Shown piece after piece: positions 24,906 through 32,882 of a stretch of 64,000 bases of DNA. The number at the start of each line of letters is the position of its first letter. Within the stretch, counting starts at the first letter, position 1. Made by a program: the position numbers and the translations under genes. Origin of the DNA: ZC4RG30 sp965652645 (GTDB lineage: Bacteria; Pseudomonadota; Gammaproteobacteria; Steroidobacterales; Steroidobacteraceae); contig CBFGXE010000002.1 in assembly GCA_965652645.1 (NCBI GenBank), positions 1 through 64,000 of the forward strand, read 5' to 3'. The notes below the pieces were generated by a model. That model had not been told where the DNA came from, did no database searches, and saw only the letters and a program-made list of their open reading frames with translations.

Positions 24906-26278
24906 GCCGTGCTGGACTCCGCCGCCGGCGGATCCATCTCGACCGACAGGGTCACGACGGTGCCGCGCGGCAGGTGCGGACCCACCACCAGGTTGCCGCC
25001 CACCGCCTCGATGCGGAAGCGCATCTGCTTGAGGCCATGGGAACCCACGCGCCGCTCGGCACCCTCGGGAATGCCCTTGCCGTCATCGATGATCTCCAGC
25101 GTGAGGCGCTGGCCATCGATGCGGGCGCGCACCGAGAAGCCACTGGCGCCTGCATGGTTGACGATGTTGGAGATGGCCTCCTGTGCCGTGCGGAAGACGG
25201 CGATGGCCACCTCGGGCGCCAGCTCCACGTCCTCGTCCAGCCCCTCCAGGCGCAGGGCCAGCTTGGACTGCTCGGCACGCTGCTGGGCCAGCCAGCGCAG
25301 CGCGGTGAACAGCCCCATGTTGTCCAGCAGCGTGGGACGCAGGTCCTCGATCACCCGGCGCTTGAGCTCCAGGCCCTGGGCCAGCGCCTGGTCCACCCGG
25401 TCCCAGCGCGTGAGCACGTCCGGATCGGTGAAGGGTCCGATGCGCTTGCGCAACTGGGCGAGGTCGATGCGCATGGCCACCAGCAGTCCGCCCAGCTCAT
25501 CGTGCAGCTCGCGCGCCAGGGCGTGCTTCTCGGCCTCCGCCACGCTGCTCATGTGGCGGCTGAGGTCCTGCAGCTCGGCCGTGCGCTCGTCGATCTGCGC
25601 CACCAGCTGCGTGGCAAAGGTCTCGCGGCGACGCAGGTCGCGCGTGGCCAGCAGGCCCACCACCAGCAGCAGCGCCACCGTGAACAGCATGCTGCCGAGG
25701 TTGATGAGGAAGTTCGCGCGCGTGGCCTGTTCCCAGTCCGCGAGCCGGGTCTCGAAGCGCTCGTACTCCCGGCTGCGCAGGTTGTCCAGCGCCTGGCTGA
25801 TGGCAAACATCTGGTAGAGCCCCAGCCCCTGCTTCACCATCGCCCGCGCCTCCTCCGGCCGGCCCTCGAGTTGCAGGCTTACCGAGTCGCGCATCTCCCT
25901 GGCCTTCGCCTCGAGGTCTTCCTCGACGCCCTGGACCACCGGCAACTCCTCCGGAGCCAGGGTGCGCAGCCGCTCTTCCAGGTCGCGCAGCCGGTTCTCT
26001 GTCATCGCCAGCCCGGTTTCCAGCGGGGGCAGGTACTGCTCGTCGTCGGTAAGGAGAAAACCGCGCTGGGCGCTTTCGGCCTCCAGCGCACCGTACACGG
26101 TCTCGGCGATCACGCGCATCACGGCCTGCCGGTCGCGCAGCTCCCTGGCCAGCTCCGCGGCCTGGGCGCGACGCACCTCGCCCACCCAGAAGCCCAGCAC
26201 CACCAGCACGATGGCCAGCAGCATGGGCACCAGCACGTAGCGGCGGTTGAAACCTTCCTCGATCAGACGCTTGTGCAT
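24902..26278 (-). CDS. CHASE3-type sensor histidine kinase (HisKA_3/NarX-like)
   Basis: A 458-residue protein. It has a membrane helix near the start (RYVLVPMLLAIVLVVLGFWV) and a periplasmic helical CHASE3-type domain (about 40-185; SAQRGFLLTDDEQYLPPLE). A second helix is near residues 190-215. The dimerisation domain has the phospho-His in ALARELHDELGGLLVAMRID, and the ATPase has EAISNIVNHAGASGF, IIDDGKGIPEGA and GSHGLKQMRFRIEAVGG. Kinases of this class pair with NarL/FixJ regulators, and the one encoded convergently at 23890 is the obvious partner. The signal sensed is unknown. Confidence 0.92.
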   Translation of the reverse strand: MHKRLIEEGFNRRYVLVPMLLAIVLVVLGFWVGEVRRAQAAELARELRDRQAVMRVIAETVYGALEAESAQRGFLLTDDEQYLPPLETGLAMTENRLRDLEERLRTLAPEELPVVQGVEEDLEAKAREMRDSVSLQLEGRPEEARAMVKQGLGLYQMFAISQALDNLRSREYERFETRLADWEQATRANFLINLGSMLFTVALLLVVGLLATRDLRRRETFATQLVAQIDERTAELQDLSRHMSSVAEAEKHALARELHDELGGLLVAMRIDLAQLRKRIGPFTDPDVLTRWDRVDQALAQGLELKRRVIEDLRPTLLDNMGLFTALRWLAQQRAEQSKLALRLEGLDEDVELAPEVAIAVFRTAQEAISNIVNHAGASGFSVRARIDGQRLTLEIIDDGKGIPEGAERRVGSHGLKQMRFRIEAVGGNLVVGPHLPRGTVVTLSVEMDPPAAESSTA

Positions 26279-26332
26279 GTCCGGGGCAGGCTACTGCCTG
26301 CCCGCCGCCGGTAGCAAGCCGACGGCGCCGGA

Positions 26333-26881
26333 TCACTCCCCGGGCACCACCAGGTGGCTGCGCACGCGCTTCACCCCGGGCACGCGGCCGGCGACTTCCT
26401 CCGCCGCGCGGCGCAGTTCCGGCGATGCCACCAGGCCGTGCAGGCCGATGACCTGCGCGTCATCGATGCTCACCGAAACGCCGAGGTTCGCGGTGCGGGG
26501 ATCCCCGCGCAGCGCCTGCTCCACTTCCCGCACCCGGCTGGTGACATCGGCCGCATCGCCGGGGGCGCGCACTTCGACCTGGCTTGCGACACGCACGCCC
26601 GCAGCTGCCTGCTCTGCCACCGCCAGCACGCGTGACGCATCAAGCTCACTGTCCACCGTGCCGGTGAGCACCACGGTATTGGCGTGGGTGGACACGATCA
26701 CGGAGCGCGGGATTCCGGCGGCGTCGCGCAATGCCGACTTGACCTGTTCGGCGGCCAGCAGCGGATCGCGTGACGCGGCGGATGCCGGCAGGGCTTCGCC
26801 GGCCGGCCCAGGCTGCGCTGGCAGCAGGAGGCAAGGCGCCAGCAGCAGGCCGGCTGCGACGAGGGTGACGGATTGCTGCAT
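26333..26881 (-). CDS. Exported double BON-domain protein
   Basis: A 182-residue protein with the start at ATG 26881, which has a strong AAGGAGGAG site; a longer frame upstream is rejected. It has a signal peptide (LVAAGLLLAPCLLLPAQ). There are two BON modules, about 40-105 (VKSALRDAAGIPRSVIVSTH, VVLTGTVDSELDASRV) and 110-180 (VEQALRGDPRTANLGVSVSI, VIGLHGLVASPELRRAAEEV). BON domains bind membrane or lipid surfaces in OsmY-type osmotic-stress proteins. It is divergent from a lipoprotein gene with TGTAGGA-type sites between them. Confidence 0.88.
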   Translation of the reverse strand: MQQSVTLVAAGLLLAPCLLLPAQPGPAGEALPASAASRDPLLAAEQVKSALRDAAGIPRSVIVSTHANTVVLTGTVDSELDASRVLAVAEQAAAGVRVASQVEVRAPGDAADVTSRVREVEQALRGDPRTANLGVSVSIDDAQVIGLHGLVASPELRRAAEEVAGRVPGVKRVRSHLVVPGE

Positions 26882-27009
26882 GGCGCTCCTCCTTGTGCAA
26901 GGGCACGCCGCGGCGGCTGCGTCGTGGCCAACCGCCACACATCGCCTGCGGCTGGTCCGATGCTGGGCCGCGAGCCCGCCGCAAGCCATAGTCACCGGAC
27001 CCTGCGGCC

Positions 27010-27027
27010 GGTAGGAACGGTCCCACG
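27010..27027. promoter_or_regulatory. TGTAGGA-type inverted repeat (degenerate copy)
   Basis: GGTAGGAACGGTCCCACG matches the palindrome at 23791-23808 at 12 of 18 positions, keeping GTAGGAA and TCC-AC. It is central in the 290-base divergent region between the double-BON gene and the lipoprotein gene at 27172. This region holds no gene. Confidence 0.45.
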
Positions 27028-27056
27028 GCGCAACTTCGCCTGCACGCATTGCAGGG

Positions 27057-27074
27057 ACTAGGAAAGCCCCTATG
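27057..27074. promoter_or_regulatory. TGTAGGA-type inverted repeat (weak copy)
   Basis: ACTAGGAAAGCCCCTATG keeps the core TAGGAA-N4-CCTA of the palindrome (10 of 18 positions) and lies 98 bases upstream of the lipoprotein ATG. It is the weakest copy and is supported mainly by its neighbour at 27010. Confidence 0.3.
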
Positions 27075-27171
27075 CGGGAACTCGCCCTGCGCCTACAGCC
27101 TGCGCCACGGCCAGCGCGGAGCATCTCACCGACCCTGAGTCTTCGTTGCAAAACCCTCCAGGAGGTCTCCG

Positions 27172-27615
27172 ATGAACAAGTCATTGCTTACAGCCATCAC
27201 GGCGTGCGCCGCGCTGGCGATGCTGTCGGCGTGCCAGCGTGCCGAATCGCCCGCGGAGGTGCGCTCGGACGTGGCCGAAGCCCAGGCCGACCGGCAGGAA
27301 TCCATTGCCGATGCGCGCCAGGACCAGGCCGAAACGATCTCGGACACGGCCGAGGCGGCTGCTTCGCGTGACCCGGATGATCGCGGCGACGCGCTCGAGG
27401 ATCGCGCCGAGGCGCAGTACAACACCACCATGGCCGCGGCGCAGGGCGACCTGGACGTGGCGAAGCAGGGCTGCGAATCCCTGCGCGGCGATGCACAGTC
27501 CGCATGCAAGCAGAGCGCGGAGGCCACCTACCAGGCCAAGCGCGCCGAAGCGCAGAGCGTGCTGGAGGCCGAACGCCGCCGTTCCGACCAGGTGCAGAGC
27601 CAGGACAACCGCTGA
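27172..27615 (+). CDS. Helical lipoprotein of unknown function
   Basis: A 147-residue protein with an AGGAGG ribosome site. The lipobox leader is ACAALAMLSACQRAES. The rest is strongly charged and Ala/Gln-rich, almost certainly long helices: VAEAQADRQESIADARQDQA, then KRAEAQSVLEAERRRSDQV. A Cys pair (KQGCESLRGDAQSACKQ) could form a disulfide. I do not recognise a named family. It is followed 14 bases later by a CsbD gene, and both are likely stress-induced from the shared promoter region at 26882-27171. Confidence 0.8.
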   Translation: MNKSLLTAITACAALAMLSACQRAESPAEVRSDVAEAQADRQESIADARQDQAETISDTAEAAASRDPDDRGDALEDRAEAQYNTTMAAAQGDLDVAKQGCESLRGDAQSACKQSAEATYQAKRAEAQSVLEAERRRSDQVQSQDNR

Positions 27616-27629
27616 GCGAGGAGGAGCAC

Positions 27630-27818
27630 ATGAACCGCGACACGATCGAAGGCAGCTGGAAGGAAATGAAGGGCCGCGTCAAGGCCCGCTGGGGCAAGCT
27701 CACCGACGACGAGCTTGACCAGGTGGAAGGCAACTACGACATCCTGCTGGGCAAGATACAGAAGGCCTACGGCCTCTCGCGCGAGGAGGTCGAACGCGAC
27801 CTTTCCAACCTGAACTGA
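27630..27818 (+). CDS. CsbD family stress protein
   Basis: A 62-residue protein matching CsbD throughout: MNRDTIEGSWKEMKGRVKAR, WGKLTDDELDQVEGNYDILL and IQKAYGLSREEVERDL. GAGGAG precedes the ATG. CsbD/YjbJ proteins are small, abundant general-stress proteins without a known reaction. It is the last gene before a strong terminator. Confidence 0.93.
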   Translation: MNRDTIEGSWKEMKGRVKARWGKLTDDELDQVEGNYDILLGKIQKAYGLSREEVERDLSNLN

Positions 27819-27841
27819 GCCGCGCGACACGCGCAACGGAA

Positions 27842-27876
27842 AAGGCCCTGGCTCGACGCCAGGGCCTTCTTCTTTT
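27842..27876 (+). terminator. Intrinsic terminator after the CsbD gene
   Basis: A perfect 10-bp stem (AAGGCCCTGG / CCAGGGCCTT) with a 7-base loop is followed by CTTCTTTT. The A-rich left flank means it may also stop the opposing BON gene, which ends at 27909. Confidence 0.85.
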
Positions 27877-27908
27877 CCGCCAGGGCGGCGGCGCCATGGC
27901 GGCAGCGG

Positions 27909-28223
27909 TTACTGCTTCACCCGCAGCTGGTTGTCCACCGACTTCACGCCCTCGACCTCGCGGGCCAGGTCGCCGGCAGCCCTCGCCTCGGTGGCCGAGT
28001 CCGCCCAGCCGGTGAGCTTCACGCGGCCGTTGGTGGAATCGACGTTCACGTCCAGGCCTTCCACCTCCTTGGCGTCAAGCAGCCTGGCCTTGACCTGGGC
28101 CGTGATCGCGACGTCGTCCACGTATTCGCCCGGCGTCGACTGGCCGCGAAACACGTTGCACCCGGACATCGCAAGTCCCGCCGCCAGCACCGCGGCGGCC
28201 GCGTATTTCGTGATGGAACTCAT
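27909..28223 (-). CDS. BON-domain lipoprotein (OsmY-like)
   Basis: A 104-residue protein with the start at ATG 28223, which has AAGGAGA upstream. The lipobox leader is AVLAAGLAMSGCNVFRG. A single BON domain follows: DVAITAQVKARLLDAKEVEG, LDVNVDSTNGRVKLTGWAD and EVEGVKSVDNQLRVKQ at the C-terminus. It is probably an osmotic/envelope stress protein anchored in the outer membrane. It is divergent from the ferritin-like gene, with two TGTAGGA-type sites in between. Confidence 0.9.
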   Translation of the reverse strand: MSSITKYAAAAVLAAGLAMSGCNVFRGQSTPGEYVDDVAITAQVKARLLDAKEVEGLDVNVDSTNGRVKLTGWADSATEARAAGDLAREVEGVKSVDNQLRVKQ

Positions 28224-28321
28224 CTTTGTTTCTCCTTGGCTGTCCTGTCTCACCGTACATACGGTGCCCACATGCTGGCCTGTTGCGTGCAGGCAGCGCA
28301 GCGGCGCGCGCCGCTCACCGG

Positions 28322-28339
28322 TGTAGGAACCCTTCTGGT
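28322..28339. promoter_or_regulatory. TGTAGGAA half-site with degenerate right arm
   Basis: TGTAGGAACCCTTCTGGT keeps all eight bases of the left arm of the palindrome at 23791 and 11 of 18 overall. It lies 99 bases upstream of the BON lipoprotein ATG and is paired with an oppositely oriented site at 28360-28377. Confidence 0.45.
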
Positions 28340-28359
28340 CCGCAAAGGCGGGCACGCGG

Positions 28360-28377
28360 CGCGGAAATCCTCCTACA
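28360..28377. promoter_or_regulatory. TCCTACA half-site with degenerate left arm
   Basis: CGCGGAAATCCTCCTACA matches the palindrome at 12 of 18 positions, including the whole right arm TCCTACA. It lies 87 bases upstream of the ferritin-like ATG. With the site at 28322 it forms a wide inverted pair about 38 bases centre to centre. Confidence 0.45.
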
Positions 28378-28464
28378 CCCTGTTGGCGACTTTCCCGGCA
28401 GTGGCGCGCCCGCAACCTGTCCGATCCTCATCGCCACGCGCGAAGTGCGCGAGGAGAAGGCGCC

Positions 28465-29061
28465 ATGCCGATCAACGTGAGGGAACCCAGGACTGCATCG
28501 CCGCCAGCCGCGGGACAGCCGAACGGCATCATCTCGGACATCGCGGCGATCCGTGATCGTGCACGCCAGCAGGTGTCGCAGGGCGCGGTGACACCGAGCT
28601 ACGGCGCCGACCGCCAGGTGGTCCTGAAGCTGCTCAACGAGGCCTTGGCCACCGAACTGGTTTGCGTGCTGCGCTACCGCCGCCACTACTTCATGGCCAA
28701 CGGCGCCATGGGCGAGGCCATCAAGAGCGAGCTGCTGCAACACGCCACCGAAGAGCAGGCGCACGCCGACCAGATCGCCGAGCGCATCGTGCAACTTGGC
28801 GGCGAGCCGGACTTCAACCCCATGGGCATCAACGAGCGCAGCCATTCCGAATACGTCGAGGGCGGCAGCCTCGCGGAGATGGTGCGCGAGGACCTGGTGG
28901 CCGAGCGCATCGCCATCGAGTCCTACACCGGGATGATCCGCTACATCGGCGAGGGCGACCCGACCACGCGCCGCATGCTGGAGGAAATCCTCGCCAAAGA
29001 GGAAGAACACGCCGAGGAGCTGGCCAGCATGCTGGAAACGCTCTCCGGCAACCGGGCCTGA
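28465..29061 (+). CDS. Ferritin-like / bacterioferritin-type protein
   Basis: A 198-residue protein with a disordered N-terminus of about 45 residues and a four-helix ferritin-like domain. Likely diiron ligands are in LNEALATELVCVLRYRRHY (Glu), ATEEQAHADQIAERI (ExxH), EDLVAERIAIESYTGMIRYI (Glu) and AKEEEHAEELASML (ExxH). It probably oxidises or stores iron, or protects against peroxide. It is placed among stress genes and downstream of TGTAGGA-type sites. It could alternatively be a non-storing ferritin-like protein; the metal ligands are visible but assembly is unknown. Confidence 0.85.
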   Translation: MPINVREPRTASPPAAGQPNGIISDIAAIRDRARQQVSQGAVTPSYGADRQVVLKLLNEALATELVCVLRYRRHYFMANGAMGEAIKSELLQHATEEQAHADQIAERIVQLGGEPDFNPMGINERSHSEYVEGGSLAEMVREDLVAERIAIESYTGMIRYIGEGDPTTRRMLEEILAKEEEHAEELASMLETLSGNRA

Positions 29062-29090
29062 AGCAAGGGCAACCAGAGAAAGGAGATCCG

Positions 29091-29648
29091 ATGAAAAGTC
29101 CAATCAAATCTGCTTCCGTGATGGCGGCGCTTGCGGCACTGGCCATGTCCTCGGCGGCGGCCGCGCAAGGCGTGTACCTCGGCGGTTCCGCGCTGCAATC
29201 GCGCTTCGACTCCGACAATTTCGATGTCGAGGACGTCGATGACGAGGACACCGGCTGGAAGGCCTTCGTGGGTGTGCGGCCGATGCAGTACTTCGCCATC
29301 GAGGGTGGTTTCACCCAGTTCGGCGAGGCACAGGCCCCGTCCGTTGCGGTAGGTGGACCGTTCGAGTCCAAGGCCGAGGCGCTGTCACTGTTCGGCGTGG
29401 GCATCCTGCCCGCCGGCCCGGTGGACCTGTTCGCCAAGGCGGGCATCGCGCGCATCAAGTCCGAAGGCAATGTCGGGGCGGTGCTGTTCGACGACAAGGA
29501 AACCGAATTCGCCTACGGCGTCGGCGCCCAGTTCAACATCGGCCGCCTGGGTATCCGTGCCGAGTACGAGAAGTTCGACACCGACACCATCGGGGACCTG
29601 GACGTGATCTCCCTGGGTGTAGTGTTCACCTTCGGCCCGTCGATGTAA
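29091..29648 (+). CDS. Outer-membrane beta-barrel protein
   Basis: A 185-residue protein with a signal peptide (SVMAALAALAMSSAAAAQ) and then alternating amphipathic strands: GVYLGGSALQSRFDS, GWKAFVGVRPMQYFAIEGGF, LFAKAGIARIKSEGN, FAYGVGAQFNIGRLGIRAEY. It ends in VISLGVVFTFGPSM, an 8-stranded OmpA/OmpW-like pattern. AAAGGAG precedes the ATG. It follows the ferritin-like gene by 29 bases and may share its transcript. A role in envelope stress or small-solute passage is a guess. Confidence 0.82.
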   Translation: MKSPIKSASVMAALAALAMSSAAAAQGVYLGGSALQSRFDSDNFDVEDVDDEDTGWKAFVGVRPMQYFAIEGGFTQFGEAQAPSVAVGGPFESKAEALSLFGVGILPAGPVDLFAKAGIARIKSEGNVGAVLFDDKETEFAYGVGAQFNIGRLGIRAEYEKFDTDTIGDLDVISLGVVFTFGPSM

Positions 29649-29680
29649 CCCCCGGGCCCGGGAGGCCGGCGGCCAGGCCG

Positions 29681-32600
29681 TCAGCCTCCCGCGGCCAGTT
29701 CCGCCAGCGCCTGCCTGAGATCCCGCATGCGTGGCGGCTTGCCCAGCACGCGATCCACGTGCGGCACCTCGCGACCCTCGGCCAGCAGCCGCTCGCCCCA
29801 TCCTGTGAGCAGGATCACCGGCATCTCCGGGGCCATCTCCTTCACGCTCGACGCGACCACCCGACCGTCCACATGCGGCATGCCAAGGTCGGTGATCACC
29901 GCCGAGAACCGCGTGGCACCCGGTGCCAGTGAGGCGCGGAACGCCTCGATGCCCTTCTGCCCGCCGTCTGCCGCCTCGATCCCGTGGCCGTCGATCTCCA
30001 GTATTTCCCGCAGCGAGCGCAGCAGGATGGGATCGTCGTCGACCAGCAACAGGCGAAGGCCCGTGGGTACGGGCAGCAGCGCGGCAGGTGCGGCCGTTGA
30101 GTCGCGCGTGGCCACCGCCAGCCCGAGGCGCACCGTGGTGCCCTGTTCCGGCGCGCTGTCGATCTCCACGTAGCCGTTGAGGCGCTGCATGGTGCCGTAG
30201 ACCATCGCCAGCCCCAGGCCGGTGCCACGCTCCCCCTTGGTGGTAAAGAAGGGTTCCAGGCAGCGGCGACGCGTTTCCTCGTCCATGCCGGTGCCGGTGT
30301 CGACCACCTCCACCACCACCGTGTCGTTGCCGGCGCGGCGCGTGCGCAGCGTGAGGGTGCCGCCGGCGGGCATGGCATCCACGGCATTGAACACCAGGTT
30401 GACCAGCGCCTCGCGCAGCTCGTTGGCAATGCCGAGCACCGGCGGCACACCCTCATCCAGCTCCAGCCGCAGCTGGATCACGATGCCCTGCTGCTGGGGC
30501 ATGGTCTCCCAGCGGGCGCGGGTGAGCTCGCGCGTCTGCGCCACCAGCGCGTTCAGCTGCACGGGCTCAAGCTCCACCTGCGCCTCGCGCTGCCGGTAGA
30601 ACTCGCGCATGCGGGCCACGGTCTCGGCCACGTCGCTCACCGCCTGCTGGATGGTGTTGAGGCTCTGTCGCGCGCGCTCGCTGAGACCGGGTTCGGTCTC
30701 CAGCAGCGAATCGGTGTAGAGCATGATGGGGGAAATCGCGTTGTTGATGTCGTGCGCGATGCCGCTGGACATCTGGCCCAGCACCCGCAGCCGCTCCTGC
30801 TGCATCACGGCCTGCTGCGTGGCGTGCAGGTCCTCGTATGCCGCCTGCAAGGCGCTGTGCAGCTGCGCCTGGTGGGCGGCCAGCGCCACGTGCTCGCTGA
30901 GCTGGCGCAGGAATTCCGCGTCGGAACTGCTGAAGCCGGACGGTTCGCGTCGCGCCGCCAGCAGCACGCCGAACACGCGCCCTTCGACCAGCAGCGGCGC
31001 GGCCACCAGCGAACGCAGGCCCGCGGCGGCGAGCCGCTGCGCGAACGGCGCCTGCACCGCAGTGAGGTCGGCCTCGCAGGCCAGCCGCCCCTGCTGCACG
31101 CAGCGCGACAGGCCGTTTTCCTCCACGGGGATGCGCGCGCCCGCCTCCATCCCCACCTGGGTGGCAAGGCGGGAACTGGCCGCGCCCAGCGCGGTGACCG
31201 TCAGGGCCTGGTCGGCGGCGTCATGCATGCACACGCAGCCGAACTCCAGCGGCATCTGCGTCTCAAGGGTGCCGATCACCACCTGCAGGATGCTGGCCAC
31301 GTCCTGGCGCTCGGCGATGGCGCGCGTGGTGCGCTCCAGCAGGTGCAGGCGCTGCAACTGGGCCTGCAGCCTGAGTTCCGTCTGCTTGCGCTCGGTAATC
31401 TCCTGCAGGGCGCCACGCATGCGCACCACCCGGCCATCCTCCACCACCGGGCGACTGATGGTGCGCACCCACTTGCGCGCACCCAGCGCGGAGACCAGCT
31501 CCAGCTCGAGGTCGTAGGGCGTGCCATCGGTGAGTGACTGGCGCAGCGCGGCCTCAAGCAGCTGCCGTGATTCCTCCGTATAGAACTGCAGGCCCATCTC
31601 GCGGGTGGGCATCACGCCGACATCGATGTCATGGATGCGCGCGATCTGCGGCGTCCACGCGCCCTGCCCCGTGGCCGGATCGAACTCCCAGCCACCCACC
31701 CTGGCGAGGGTGCCGGTTTCCTCCAGCAGCGATTCACGCTCGCGCAGGTCCTTGTTGCTGCGCGCGAGCTCGGCGGTGCGCTCCTGCACCCTCTGTTCCA
31801 GTTGCTGGTTCACCGCACGCAGCTCCAGCAGCGCGCGGTGCCTGGCGCGGAAGAGTCCGGCCGACAGCAACGTGAGCAGCAGCAGCGCCGGCACCACGAA
31901 CAGCAGCACCTTGCGCAGGCCGGCGAACAGCGCATCCCATTCGGCCGGCGAGACCTCCGAGCCGATGACCCAGAAGGGTTGCTCGGACACCAGCCCGCCG
32001 GGCAGGCCATCCAGCAGGTCGCCGGGCTGCACGCGCAGCCACGTGAACAGGCCGCCGGCGCCGTGACGCTGGCCTGTGGACTGTGCCCGGACCTGCTCCC
32101 AGAGCGCGGGGTTGCTGCGCGCCAGGGTGTACTCCTCCCTGCCTGGCGCGGCAAAACCCCATTCCTGTGCCGGGTCCGCCCCCCGGATCCAGAATCCGCC
32201 CGCATCCAGCAGCCGCAACCGGTTGCCGTAGGCGGGGATGGCCTCCTGCAGGTGCTCGATGAGGTTGGCCCCCAGATAGTCGATCACATAGATGCCGCGC
32301 CGGCTGCCGGCGGAATCGAATACCGGCATTGCCAGGCGCAGCACGGGCTTGAATGGCGCCTGGATGCGGCCTTCCTCCTCGCTGAGGTCGAGCGCCGACA
32401 GGTAGACCGCGCCACGCTCGAGCTGCAACGCCTCCTGGACATGGTTGCGCGCGGACCTGTCCTGCAGCTGCTCCGGCGGCACGAGGCCATTGCGCGTGAC
32501 GCGCAGGCCTTCGCGGCCGTCCGCGGCGATGAAACGCAGCTGGTCGTAGTCGGGGCGGCCCTCGATGGTGTAGGCGGCGCGGCGCGCGGCCGCCTGCATG

Positions 32601-32866
32601 CCCGACTGGCTGCCGGTGTCCAGGTAGTTGCGCAGGCCGTCGCCATCGGCCAGCAGCCGCAGCGTCTCGACCACCGGGGCGAGTTCGCTGCGCATCAGCT
32701 GCGCCAGCAATCCCACGCGCAGCACCTCGCGCTCGCGCTGCTGGTCGCCGATGCGGCGGGACTCGTGCAGGTACAGCAACCAGCAGCCGGCCAGCACCGC
32801 GACCAGCGCCAGCACGACCAGCAGTACGCCACCGTGGCGGCGCGAGAACCCGGTCAGCCGGGGCAC
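29681..32866 (-). CDS. Hybrid sensor histidine kinase (PAS-GAF-kinase-receiver)
   Basis: About 1061 residues from GTG 32866, which lies 17 bases after the ankyrin stop; the longer frame overlaps that gene and is rejected. Order: membrane helix (13-33), a large periplasmic sensor (about 35-315), membrane helix (316-337), PAS/PAC (about 380-490), GAF (about 510-660), kinase core with phospho-His in QMSSGIAHDINNAISPIML, and an ATPase with NLVFNAVDAMPAGG and TKGERGTGLGLAMVYG. A C-terminal receiver has LRLLLVDDDPILL and Asp in VITDLGMPHVDGR. The form resembles NtrB/FixL-type kinases with cis receiver. The target is unknown. Confidence 0.9.
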   Translation of the reverse strand: MPRLTGFSRRHGGVLLVVLALVAVLAGCWLLYLHESRRIGDQQREREVLRVGLLAQLMRSELAPVVETLRLLADGDGLRNYLDTGSQSGMQAAARRAAYTIEGRPDYDQLRFIAADGREGLRVTRNGLVPPEQLQDRSARNHVQEALQLERGAVYLSALDLSEEEGRIQAPFKPVLRLAMPVFDSAGSRRGIYVIDYLGANLIEHLQEAIPAYGNRLRLLDAGGFWIRGADPAQEWGFAAPGREEYTLARSNPALWEQVRAQSTGQRHGAGGLFTWLRVQPGDLLDGLPGGLVSEQPFWVIGSEVSPAEWDALFAGLRKVLLFVVPALLLLTLLSAGLFRARHRALLELRAVNQQLEQRVQERTAELARSNKDLRERESLLEETGTLARVGGWEFDPATGQGAWTPQIARIHDIDVGVMPTREMGLQFYTEESRQLLEAALRQSLTDGTPYDLELELVSALGARKWVRTISRPVVEDGRVVRMRGALQEITERKQTELRLQAQLQRLHLLERTTRAIAERQDVASILQVVIGTLETQMPLEFGCVCMHDAADQALTVTALGAASSRLATQVGMEAGARIPVEENGLSRCVQQGRLACEADLTAVQAPFAQRLAAAGLRSLVAAPLLVEGRVFGVLLAARREPSGFSSSDAEFLRQLSEHVALAAHQAQLHSALQAAYEDLHATQQAVMQQERLRVLGQMSSGIAHDINNAISPIMLYTDSLLETEPGLSERARQSLNTIQQAVSDVAETVARMREFYRQREAQVELEPVQLNALVAQTRELTRARWETMPQQQGIVIQLRLELDEGVPPVLGIANELREALVNLVFNAVDAMPAGGTLTLRTRRAGNDTVVVEVVDTGTGMDEETRRRCLEPFFTTKGERGTGLGLAMVYGTMQRLNGYVEIDSAPEQGTTVRLGLAVATRDSTAAPAALLPVPTGLRLLLVDDDPILLRSLREILEIDGHGIEAADGGQKGIEAFRASLAPGATRFSAVITDLGMPHVDGRVVASSVKEMAPEMPVILLTGWGERLLAEGREVPHVDRVLGKPPRMRDLRQALAELAAGG

Positions 32867-32882
32867 CGCCAGCTCTCGGCCA

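Noticed and set aside
29660..29690. GGGAGGC ... GCCTCCC inverted repeat between the convergent barrel-protein and kinase genes as a terminator
   Set aside because: The loop is long, there is no T-tract, and one arm overlaps the kinase stop codon region, so the support is too weak.
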